Shown here piece after piece: positions 6,046 through 11,874 of a stretch of 11,874 nucleotides of DNA. Each line of letters opens with the position of its first letter. Positions within the stretch are counted from its first letter, which is position 1. Both the position numbers and the translations under genes were made by a program. The notes below the pieces were generated by a model. It did not search any database. It saw only the letters and a program-made list of their open reading frames with translations, and had not been told where the DNA came from. The stretch is from Halolacustris sp051744345 (GTDB lineage Bacteria > Actinomycetota > Humimicrobiia > Humimicrobiales > Humimicrobiaceae), in the NCBI GenBank assembly GCA_051744345.1, contig JBNJCW010000060.1:1-11874 (forward strand), in the 5' to 3' direction.

Positions 6046-7782
6046 TTACCTGTCCCTTTTCCATTCCAGTATTCTCTCATAGGGCCATGTGTTTATGATA
6101 TCTTCAGCTGTAAGCCCTGCCCTTCTGGCAATATCAACTCCCAGCCTCATATTATCCAGGTTATTGGGCCGGTGGGAATCGGTATTTATAACCAGCTTAA
6201 CCCCTGCGTCCCCGGCTTTTCTTACGTTTTCATCATCAAGGTCCAGCCTCAGGAAATATGAATTTATCTCCAGAGCCTTATTGTATTTTCCTGCCGCCTC
6301 TATAATCCGGTCCACATCGATAAAATAAGGGGCCCGGTTGTCAAAAACTATTCCCGTAGGATGGGCCAGGAAATCCACATGCCGGTTGGACAGACCGCTG
6401 ACCGCTTTTCCGGTATTATGCCCGCTGCCGTTCCTGAAACTTGAATGCATGGAAGCTATGACTATATCCAGCTTCCGGAGTATCCGGCTGTCGTAATCCA
6501 GAGAACCGTCATCCCTTATATCCACTTCCGAACCCACCAGCAGCCTGGCCCCATGCACCTGGCGGGAAAGTTGCCTGGTGTAATCAATTTTTTCTGCCAG
6601 CCTTTTCTCATCCAGGCCGTTGCCGTAAATATTGGACTGGGAATGGTCAGTTAGGGCTACATACCGGTAGCTGTATCTGTCTATGCGCTCGATGATATCC
6701 TCTATTTCTATAAGCCCGTCACTGAATGAAGAATGTATGTGCAGATCCCCCTTTATATCCTGAAGGTTTACCAGCTGGGGTATTTTTCCCGCAGCCGCCC
6801 ACTCCACTTCCCCCTTATCCTCCCTGAGTTCACAAGGCACATACTCAAGGCCTGCCAAACGGTATATATCCTCCTCGGTCCCAAGGCTGTATATATCCTG
6901 TCCTTTATCCCCCAGGATATTTAATACCTTCCTTACATGCTTTTTGCTGCCGGTAGCAGTAAAAAGGTCTGCTGCAAACCTGGCAGCAGTGGTAACTATG
7001 GCTTCCAGATCTGCTCCCAGCTCTGTCCGGAACCTGTAACTGATATTGTGGTTTCCGGCCTGCTCTCCCTCTTTTGCCTTTATGTACTTTACGGCTGAAA
7101 TCTTTTCCAGCAGCATCCTGCTTTTTTCAGCATCAAACTTGCCTAAATTAAAGGCTGGAAGAATAAGGATATCCATATCCCCAACCAACGGTTTTTTCCT
7201 CCTGAGGGAGCCCGCCACAGCTACCCGCTCGACCCCATCAATGCTTTCTATATCCTTTATGATCTGCGGCAGGAAATTTTCTATAAATCCCCGGGGATGT
7301 TTTTTTTGCATATTTTCGTAAAAATCTATGGTATGCTTGAGCCTGGCTACATCCAGGGGGGTCAGGGGGCTTTTGTCTGCCTCCATAACCCTGGCTACAA
7401 ACCTCTCATCATAAAGGGTTTCTTTAAGCTTGCCGACATCAGAGACGCCAAGCGCCTTATAGATACCCAGTACCCTCTTTTCGCCCAGGCCGCTCATCCT
7501 TATAAACTTGATCAGTTCTTCAGGATACCGCTGTTTGATCTGTTCATATATTTTTATGGTTCCTGTAGAAAAAAATTCTTCTATATAGGGAGCCGCCTCC
7601 TTTTCAATCCCTTCAAGTTCCCATATTTCTCCGCTCCTGTAAGCATCCCGGACATCACGTGGATAGTCCCTTATGCTCCTGGCCGCTTTGTTCAGGGGGA
7701 AAACCATATCCTTGCTGCCGGAACTGAACTTAAAAAGTTCTGCTATATTGGTAAGGATATTACCCAGCTTTAAATTTAGCAT
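6046..7782 (-). CDS. Divergent PolX-family DNA polymerase with PHP domain
   Basis: This 578-residue protein has a family X polymerase region (about 1-335) followed by a PHP phosphoesterase domain (about 343-578), the usual bacterial PolX order and length. In the polymerase part, a helix-hairpin-helix (SGLGEKRVLGIYKALG) sits near 97-112, GSLRR is at 191-195, the metal aspartates are D202 and D204, and a third is D258. The nucleotide-binding motif reads FTATGSKKH, longer by two residues than the usual FTGSKEHN and lacking the Asn. The PHP ligands all appear intact: H348, H350, D355, H380, E419, H446, H474, D535 and H537, predicting 3'-5' exonuclease or AP-endonuclease type activity. The N-terminus lacks the NPFRIRAY motif seen in the second PolX at 10871. 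It is divergent from pcm. Gap-filling repair is the family role, and the altered dNTP motif makes polymerase activity less certain. Confidence 0.88.
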   Translation of the reverse strand: MLNLKLGNILTNIAELFKFSSGSKDMVFPLNKAARSIRDYPRDVRDAYRSGEIWELEGIEKEAAPYIEEFFSTGTIKIYEQIKQRYPEELIKFIRMSGLGEKRVLGIYKALGVSDVGKLKETLYDERFVARVMEADKSPLTPLDVARLKHTIDFYENMQKKHPRGFIENFLPQIIKDIESIDGVERVAVAGSLRRKKPLVGDMDILILPAFNLGKFDAEKSRMLLEKISAVKYIKAKEGEQAGNHNISYRFRTELGADLEAIVTTAARFAADLFTATGSKKHVRKVLNILGDKGQDIYSLGTEEDIYRLAGLEYVPCELREDKGEVEWAAAGKIPQLVNLQDIKGDLHIHSSFSDGLIEIEDIIERIDRYSYRYVALTDHSQSNIYGNGLDEKRLAEKIDYTRQLSRQVHGARLLVGSEVDIRDDGSLDYDSRILRKLDIVIASMHSSFRNGSGHNTGKAVSGLSNRHVDFLAHPTGIVFDNRAPYFIDVDRIIEAAGKYNKALEINSYFLRLDLDDENVRKAGDAGVKLVINTDSHRPNNLDNMRLGVDIARRAGLTAEDIINTWPYERILEWKRDR

Positions 7783-7800
7783 TTTTATTCAAACCCTTTA

Positions 7801-7830
7801 TTGTGGTAATATAAGATTTGATATTATACA
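7801..7830 (+). promoter_or_regulatory. Possible promoter of pcm
   Basis: TTGTGG (7801-7806), an 18-base spacer and TATACA (7825-7830) could form a plus-strand promoter giving a leader of about 17 bases before the ATG at 7854. The -35 is weak. The -10 overlaps the opposing -10 at 7823-7828. Confidence 0.35.
7823..7828 (-). promoter_or_regulatory. -10 element of the PolX-like gene
   Basis: A perfect TATAAT on the minus strand lies 40 bases upstream of the ATG at 7782. No good -35 is seen at 16-18 bases. AAAGGG about 11 bases before the ATG could serve as a ribosome binding site. Confidence 0.42.
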
Positions 7831-7853
7831 CAAAAAAAGGAAAACTTTCACCA

Positions 7854-8489
7854 ATGGACAGCCCCAATTTTAAAAAACAGAGAGAAGAAATGGTAAGAAC
7901 ACAGCTGATATCAAGGGGCATAAAAGACAGGAGGGTGCTGGAAGCCATGGCCAGGATACCCAGGGAAAAGTTTGTGGATAAAGCAGACCATTTCCAGGCC
8001 TATGCTGACGGGCCCCTGCCCATAGGAGAGGGCCAGACCATATCCCAGCCCTACATAGTAGCCCTGATGACCGAGCTCCTTTCCTTAAAAGGAAATGAGA
8101 AGGTTCTGGAAGTAGGCACCGGCTCGGGTTACCAGACAGCCATACTGGCAGAGCTTGCAGGCAAGGTCTATTCAGTTGAGGCAATCAGGGATTTCTACCT
8201 ACAGAGCAGGGAGCTTCTAAAAGCCTATAAAAATGTAATCTTTTCCCACAGAAACGGCTACCACGGCTGGGAGGAACATGCCCCCTATGAACGAATACTG
8301 GTTACTGCCGCCCCGCCCAGGGTTCCCCCCGCACTGGAAGAGCAGCTAAAAGAAGGCGGTATCATGGTTATACCTGTCGGCATATCCACATTCAACCAGA
8401 CCCTTTACCGCATTACCAAAAAGGACGGGCGAATGCTTAAAAAAGCTGTATGCAGCGTAGCTTTTGTCCCCCTGATAGAAAAAATATGA
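7854..8489 (+). CDS. pcm: Protein-L-isoaspartate O-methyltransferase
   Basis: This SAM-dependent methyltransferase repairs isoaspartyl residues in damaged proteins. From the ATG at 7854 it has 211 residues, the usual family length. Family signatures are present: MVRTQLISRGI at the N-terminus, PRE(K)FV, the substrate-side LPIGEGQTISQPYIVALM, and the SAM-binding VLEVGTGSGYQTAILAEL. The acidic YSVE follows at strand 2, and RILVTAAPPRVPPAL and MVIPVG lie toward the C-terminus. The frame is open further upstream to a TTG at 7818, but that would add 12 non-conserved residues, so the ATG is preferred. AGG at 7838-7840 is 13 bases away, a poor spacing. The gene is divergent from the PolX-like gene. 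Its stop (8487-8489) abuts the stop of the opposing ferredoxin-like gene. Confidence 0.95.
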   Translation: MDSPNFKKQREEMVRTQLISRGIKDRRVLEAMARIPREKFVDKADHFQAYADGPLPIGEGQTISQPYIVALMTELLSLKGNEKVLEVGTGSGYQTAILAELAGKVYSVEAIRDFYLQSRELLKAYKNVIFSHRNGYHGWEEHAPYERILVTAAPPRVPPALEEQLKEGGIMVIPVGISTFNQTLYRITKKDGRMLKKAVCSVAFVPLIEKI

Positions 8490-9266
8490 TTATTTCTTCT
8501 CCCCTTTAACGGTTATATTAACCGAGGCAAAAGGCACTGTCCGGTTCGACCTTTTGATGGCTTCCTCTACCAGCTTAACCAGGCCGAAACAGCAGGGAAC
8601 CTCCATATGGGCCACAGTTATTGATTTTATGTCATTTTCTTCTATTATCTGGGTAAGCTTTTGAAGATATGCCTGGGCGTCATCAAGCTTGGGGCATCCC
8701 ACAAGCAAAACTTTGCCCTTAAGCAGCTGATCATGAAATGGCGCATAAGCAAAAGGAACACAGTCTGCAGCAATAAGCAGGTGGGCATCTTTGAAGAAAG
8801 GCGCTATAACCGGCACCAGCTTAATCTGAACGGGCCACTGGGTAAGCTCTGACTTTCCGCTGTAGGAATCCCGATCCGCTTCCTTTTCTTCCTCCTCCTC
8901 AGCCAATGCAAACTCGGGCACTTCAATCCCCTCTTTTTCCAAATAATCGACAGCCTGCTTGAGGTATCCGGTTTCCCCATGGCTTTTAAGGTGTTTAAGG
9001 TGTGCAGCTATAACCGCATCCCCCTGCTCTACAATATTTTTTATTACACGCTCTTCATCATAGGGTTCTGCCTCCCTTTCTTCTATGCTTATAGCCCCCT
9101 GGGGACACTCCCCTATACAGGCTCCCAGCCCGTCACAATAAAGGTCGCTTACCAGCCTTGCCTTATCTTCAATCATCTGGATAGCCCCTTCCGGACAATT
9201 GGGGACACATACACCGCATCCGTCACATTTTTGCTCATCTATCTTTATAATCTCCCTTTTAGCCAC
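8490..9266 (-). CDS. Ferredoxin-like 4Fe-4S protein with Cys-containing C-terminal domain
   Basis: This 258-residue cytosolic protein starts at GTG. Two ferredoxin motifs open it. The first is complete (C14, C17, C20, C24; CDGCGVCVPNC). The second reads CDGLGACIGEC (C44, C50, C54), with Leu 47 where the second Cys would be, so it has three Cys ligands only. An acidic linker (AEEEEEKEAD) near 122-131 joins a C-terminal domain (about 145-258) with further conserved-looking cysteines: C169 in AADCVPFA, C191 in GCPKLDD, and C225-C226 in MEVPCCFGL. I recognise this as a ferredoxin-like family common in anaerobes but know no proven reaction. The Rrf2 stop and this GTG share one base, and a perfect AAGGAGG lies 7 bases upstream, so the two are translationally coupled. 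Redox sensing or electron transfer under Fe-S or nitrosative stress is a guess from the Rrf2 partner. Confidence 0.85.
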   Translation of the reverse strand: MAKREIIKIDEQKCDGCGVCVPNCPEGAIQMIEDKARLVSDLYCDGLGACIGECPQGAISIEEREAEPYDEERVIKNIVEQGDAVIAAHLKHLKSHGETGYLKQAVDYLEKEGIEVPEFALAEEEEEKEADRDSYSGKSELTQWPVQIKLVPVIAPFFKDAHLLIAADCVPFAYAPFHDQLLKGKVLLVGCPKLDDAQAYLQKLTQIIEENDIKSITVAHMEVPCCFGLVKLVEEAIKRSNRTVPFASVNITVKGEKK

Positions 9267-9673
9267 TATGTTTCCTCCTTTATCAGTTGCCCTATAGTAA
9301 TCTTTTCCAGCTCGTTTTGAACAAGGTCCTGGATGGACATAATCTTTTTCCTCATAACACAGCTGTCAGCAGAAGGGCATATCCCTTTCTTGAATATGCA
9401 CTCACTGAGCTCAAATTCTCCCTGGAAAGCTTCCATTACCTGGGTGACATATATATCATCAACATCCCTGGCCAGGGAAAATCCTCCTCCTTTTCCCTTA
9501 TAGGAATTCATTATGCCTTCAGATGCCAGCTTCTGCAGTATCTTCCTTAAAAAAGGCCGTGGAATTTTAAGCTTTTCGGCCAGCTCAGCCACCGGGTAAA
9601 CCGCATTGCTTTCTTCGCCTATCTTTTTCAAAGCCCTTATTGCATAATCCGTGTCTCTGGTTATTAATTTCAT
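9266..9673 (-). CDS. Rrf2-family regulator with three cluster-type cysteines
   Basis: This 135-residue winged-helix protein opens with MKLITRDTDYAIRAL, the Rrf2 signature. The HTH is around residues 26-56 (YPVAELAEKLKIPRPFLRKI), followed by the wing GKGGGFSLAR. Three cysteines at 92, 99 and 105 (spacing x6, x5) sit where IscR/NsrR-type members bind an Fe-S cluster, so cluster-based sensing is likely. Similarity to IscR is at the level of layout; no isc/suf genes are here. It is the first gene of a two-gene operon whose second product is the ferredoxin-like protein. AGGAGGT (9677-9683) lies 3 bases before the ATG. A palindrome overlaps its -10 element, suggesting autoregulation. The stop (9266-9268) overlaps the next start by one base. 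Confidence 0.92.
   Translation of the reverse strand: MKLITRDTDYAIRALKKIGEESNAVYPVAELAEKLKIPRPFLRKILQKLASEGIMNSYKGKGGGFSLARDVDDIYVTQVMEAFQGEFELSECIFKKGICPSADSCVMRKKIMSIQDLVQNELEKITIGQLIKEET
9274..9280 (-). promoter_or_regulatory. Perfect Shine-Dalgarno fixing the GTG start of the ferredoxin-like gene
   Basis: AAGGAGG on the minus strand lies 7 bases before GTG (9264-9266), inside the end of the Rrf2 gene. It settles the non-ATG start and implies coupled translation. Confidence 0.8.
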
Positions 9674-9684
9674 ATTACCTCCTG

Positions 9685-9704
9685 CTATAAAGATACATTT
9701 ATAG
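9685..9704. promoter_or_regulatory. Palindrome overlapping the Rrf2 -10, candidate Rrf2 operator
   Basis: CTATAAA (9685-9691) and TTTATAG (9698-9704) are perfect 7-bp arms around 6 bases. A second, interleaved repeat pairs GATAC (9692-9696) with GTATC (9704-9708). Both cover the -10 element and spacer, a typical repressor position for autoregulation by the dimeric Rrf2 protein. Binding is inferred. Confidence 0.55.
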
Positions 9705-9718
9705 TATCATTATGTCAA
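9690..9718 (-). promoter_or_regulatory. Promoter of the Rrf2-ferredoxin operon
   Basis: On the minus strand a perfect -35 TTGACA (9713-9718), a 17-base spacer and a -10 TATCTT (9690-9695, 4 of 6 bases matching consensus) precede a short leader with the strong Shine-Dalgarno sequence at 9677-9683. Confidence 0.6.
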
Positions 9719-9734
9719 GCAATTATTTCTCTTT

Positions 9735-9777
9735 AGTAAAAAATGTTAGAATAGTAAAATATAGGAAAGTAAAATAT
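9735..9777 (+). repeat. Three copies of AGTAAAA(A/T)AT upstream of the DUF763 gene
   Basis: Copies lie at 9735-9744 (AGTAAAAAAT), 9753-9762 and 9768-9777 (both AGTAAAATAT). The last two sit in a 15-bp tandem unit that also repeats the following purines. They end 12 bases before the DUF763 ATG at 9790 and fill the place where its promoter must be. Each copy contains a TAAAAT-type -10-like hexamer, so either a multi-site operator or alternative promoters is possible. Confidence 0.5.
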
Positions 9778-9789
9778 GGGAGAGCAAGC

Positions 9790-10878
9790 ATGAAGACTGG
9801 CCATATGAACCTTCCTCTTCACGGGGGCAAGGCTCCTTACTGGCTTTTCAGCCGGATGAGGAAACTGGCAAGGGAAATAGTTTGCCTCATGGTTTCTGAG
9901 TACGGGCCGGCTGAAGTGCTGACAAGATTATCAGATCCCCTATGGTTTCAGGCGCTGGGATGCGTACTGGGTTTCGACTGGCATTCCAGCGGAGTGACCA
10001 CTACCGTATGCGGAGCATTGAAAGAAGGGATAAGGGGCCTGGAAAAGGACCTCGGCCTGTTTATTGCCGGAGGCAAGGGAGCAACCTCCAGGAAAACTCC
10101 TTCAGAGATACAGGCAGCCGGCGAAATTCTTGGCCTGGACCTCAGCACCCTGACCTACAACAGCAAAATAGTTGCCAAGGTAGACAGCGCTGCCATCCAG
10201 GACGGTTACCAGCTTTACCACCACTGTTTTCTTTTTACCTCCGACGGGAAAAAATGGTCGGTTATCCAGCAGGGATTAAACCAAGATAACCGCTGCGCCC
10301 GGAGGTACCACTGGCTCTCAGACAGGGTAAATGATTTCACCACAGAACCCCACTCGGCCATCTGCTGCAACAACAGGAACCTAACCTTAAACCTGGTGGA
10401 TACCGCAAGCTCGGGAGCAAAAGATACAATCGCCCAGCTTTCAAACCAGAAGCCGGCCGCAGTCCTAAAAGACCTTAACCTTTTAAAGGACTGGCAGGAA
10501 AAAAAATACAACCTGCCGGCCCGCCACCATATAAAAATAACGGACATGGATTTTAAAAGGCTTAACAAGATATTTACCCATACCTATGACATAAAGCCAA
10601 AGAATTTCGAGACCCTCCTTTCAATAAAAGGGGTGGGACCTAAAACCGTAAGGGCCCTGGCCCTTATATCAGAACTTGTATATGGAGAAAAATACAGCAT
10701 CAAGGACCCTGCAAGGTTCAGTTTCGCCCACGGTGGAAAAGACGGCATACCTTATCCTGTAGACAGGGAGGGCTATAACCGCTCCATAGACATACTGCAC
10801 CGGGCAGTAAAGGAAAGCAAGGTTGGGTTAAGCCAGAAAGCAGAAGCAGTAAGGAGGCTTAAAAACTTTTATGGATAA
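9790..10878 (+). CDS. DUF763 family protein (COG1415) with helix-hairpin-helix
   Basis: This 362-residue protein is recognised as DUF763 by MKTGHMNLPLHGGKAPYWLF at the start, RLSDPLWFQALGCVLGFDWH near 46-65 with SSGVTTTV after it, and QGLNQDNRCARRYHWLSD near 161-178. A helix-hairpin-helix (LLSIKGVGPKTVRALALI) lies near 276-293, suggesting DNA contact. I know no proven biochemical function. The frame is open upstream to an ATG at 9712, but the extra 26 residues are basic and non-conserved. The ATG at 9790 begins the family motif and has GGAG 7 bases upstream, so it is preferred. The gene overlaps the following polX by 8 bases, a strong hint of coupled expression and of a role in DNA repair or end processing. 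The upstream triple repeat may regulate it. Confidence 0.9.
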   Translation: MKTGHMNLPLHGGKAPYWLFSRMRKLAREIVCLMVSEYGPAEVLTRLSDPLWFQALGCVLGFDWHSSGVTTTVCGALKEGIRGLEKDLGLFIAGGKGATSRKTPSEIQAAGEILGLDLSTLTYNSKIVAKVDSAAIQDGYQLYHHCFLFTSDGKKWSVIQQGLNQDNRCARRYHWLSDRVNDFTTEPHSAICCNNRNLTLNLVDTASSGAKDTIAQLSNQKPAAVLKDLNLLKDWQEKKYNLPARHHIKITDMDFKRLNKIFTHTYDIKPKNFETLLSIKGVGPKTVRALALISELVYGEKYSIKDPARFSFAHGGKDGIPYPVDREGYNRSIDILHRAVKESKVGLSQKAEAVRRLKNFYG

Positions 10879-11874
10879 AAAACAGGCAGTAAATATATTG
10901 GCCGAGATAGCAGTGCTTCTGGAACTAAAGGACGAAAACCCTTTCCGGATACGGGCATACCAGAATGCAGCCAGGGCGCTCGAAGCTTCATCAGTCTCCC
11001 TTGACTCTAACACCACCCCCCAGCAGCTTACACAAATAAAAGGCATCGGCTCCAGGATCGCAGAGCAGATATTAGCCCTGGTTAAGAACGGCAGCCTGGA
11101 TCTTTACAAAGAACTTACCAGCAGCACTCCCCAGGGGCTTGTGGATATGTTAAAGATTCCCTCCCTGGGGCCAAAGAAGATAAAATACATCTATGATGAA
11201 CTCAATATAGATAATATTTTAGAACTGGAGCTTGCCTGCCAGGAAAACAGGCTGGCAGGGCTGCCCAATTTTGGCCCCAGAACCCAGGAAAACATACTCA
11301 GGGGCATAAAGCTGGTTAAAAAATATTCAGGCAGCTTCCTTTATGCCGATGTCTATGAACAGGCGCATCAGGTGCTGGAAGATATCCGCAGCTGCAGTCA
11401 GGTTAAAAGGGCTGACATCGCCGGCAGCATGAGGAGGAAAAAAGAAATAATCAAGGATGTAGATATAGTAGCCGCCACCGATCAGCCCCAAAAAGTAATG
11501 GATTTCTTTACTTCCTTAAAACAGGCCGCAGAAATAATTGCCAGGGGGGATACAAAATCCAGCATAAAGCTGGATTCAGGCATAAATGCAGATATAAGGG
11601 CGGTAACCAGCCGGCAGTACCCTTATGCCCTCCATCATTTCACCGGCAGCAAGGAACATAATACCGCCATGCGCTCCATGTCCAAAAAAATGGGAATAAA
11701 GATAAATGAATACGGCCTTTTTAAGGACGGAAAGCTTATAGAATGCGAAAATGAACATGATTTTTTCAATATCTTTTCCATGGACTACATCCCTCCTGAA
11801 CTGAGGGAAAACTACGGAGAAATAGATGCAGCCAGAAACAGAAGCCTACCCACCCTGGTAAGGGGGGAGGATAT
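10871..11874 (+). CDS. polX: Canonical PolX DNA polymerase, polymerase domain only; cut by window edge
   Basis: From the ATG at 10871 the frame stays open for 334 codons to the right edge. It opens like canonical bacterial PolX: the N-terminal lyase-type 8-kDa region has NPFRIRAYQNAARALE (23-38), a first helix-hairpin-helix IKGIGSRIAEQI (56-67) and a second around 95-105 (KIPSLGPKKIK). The palm has AGSMRRKK (184-191) with metal aspartates D196 and D198, a third D241, and an intact dNTP motif FTGSKEHN (257-264). The sequence stops at LPTLVRGED, just where the PHP exonuclease domain normally begins, so about 240 residues are expected beyond the window. The start overlaps the DUF763 stop by 8 bases. 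AAGGAGG (10851-10857) is 13 bases upstream, a long spacing compatible with coupling. The family role is gap-filling base-excision repair. Confidence 0.94.
   Translation, partial: MDKKQAVNILAEIAVLLELKDENPFRIRAYQNAARALEASSVSLDSNTTPQQLTQIKGIGSRIAEQILALVKNGSLDLYKELTSSTPQGLVDMLKIPSLGPKKIKYIYDELNIDNILELELACQENRLAGLPNFGPRTQENILRGIKLVKKYSGSFLYADVYEQAHQVLEDIRSCSQVKRADIAGSMRRKKEIIKDVDIVAATDQPQKVMDFFTSLKQAAEIIARGDTKSSIKLDSGINADIRAVTSRQYPYALHHFTGSKEHNTAMRSMSKKMGIKINEYGLFKDGKLIECENEHDFFNIFSMDYIPPELRENYGEIDAARNRSLPTLVRGED

Noticed and set aside
7297..7773. 158-codon plus-strand frame opposite the PolX-like gene
   Set aside because: It is antisense to conserved PolX sequence and shows no independent motif or ribosome binding site.
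7818..7853. TTG start extending pcm by 12 residues
   Set aside because: The extra residues are not part of the PCMT family and there is no Shine-Dalgarno sequence before the TTG; the possible promoter -10 lies inside the extension.
9712..9789. ATG at 9712 extending DUF763 by 26 residues
   Set aside because: The added segment covers the Rrf2 promoter -35 and the repeats, is not DUF763-like, and the ATG at 9790 has a ribosome binding site and starts the family motif.

Overview
The window looks like chromosome from an anaerobic or microaerophilic bacterium of moderate to low GC. Arginine is often AGG and isoleucine often ATA. The anaerobic reading rests on a PflX-type radical SAM protein, a ferredoxin-like Fe-S protein and an Rrf2 regulator with three cluster-type cysteines. 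No ribosomal RNA or other strong phylogenetic marker is present, so I do not name a phylum. No tRNA, CRISPR array, transposase or phage gene is visible.

Layout, left to right. (1) Positions 1-532 (minus) are the N-terminal part of radC, cut by the window edge, with a good promoter that predicts a leaderless mRNA. (2) About 900 bases (533-1438) hold no convincing gene and look like decayed or non-coding DNA. (3) Positions 1439-3322 (minus) encode an HD-GYP signalling protein with a PAS-like sensor region; its promoter has a duplicated 10-bp motif just downstream. (4) Positions 3413-4594 (minus) encode an exported protein with a His-Gly / Cys pair resembling clan CD (caspase-like) peptidases. 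It is divergent from (5) a small XRE-type regulator (4733-5080), which is followed 14 bases later by a PflX-like radical SAM gene (5095-6045). (6) Positions 6046-7782 (minus) encode a divergent PolX-family polymerase with a PHP domain, divergent from (7) pcm, the isoaspartyl protein repair methyltransferase (7854-8489). (8) Positions 8490-9673 (minus) form a two-gene operon: an Rrf2 regulator followed by a ferredoxin-like protein. (9) Divergent from that operon, a DUF763 gene (9790-10878) overlaps the start of a second, canonical PolX (10871 to the window end).

DNA repair and macromolecule repair recur: radC, two PolX proteins, DUF763 with a helix-hairpin-helix, and pcm. Most regulatory DNA sits in four short divergent or leader regions and carries recognisable promoters and symmetric or repeated motifs. 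Both convergent gene pairs (6045/6046 and 8489/8490) abut with no base between their stop codons.

The points most worth following up are the secreted caspase-like protein beside an XRE regulator, the two different PolX proteins within 5 kb, the translationally overlapping DUF763-polX pair, and several leaderless-type promoters.
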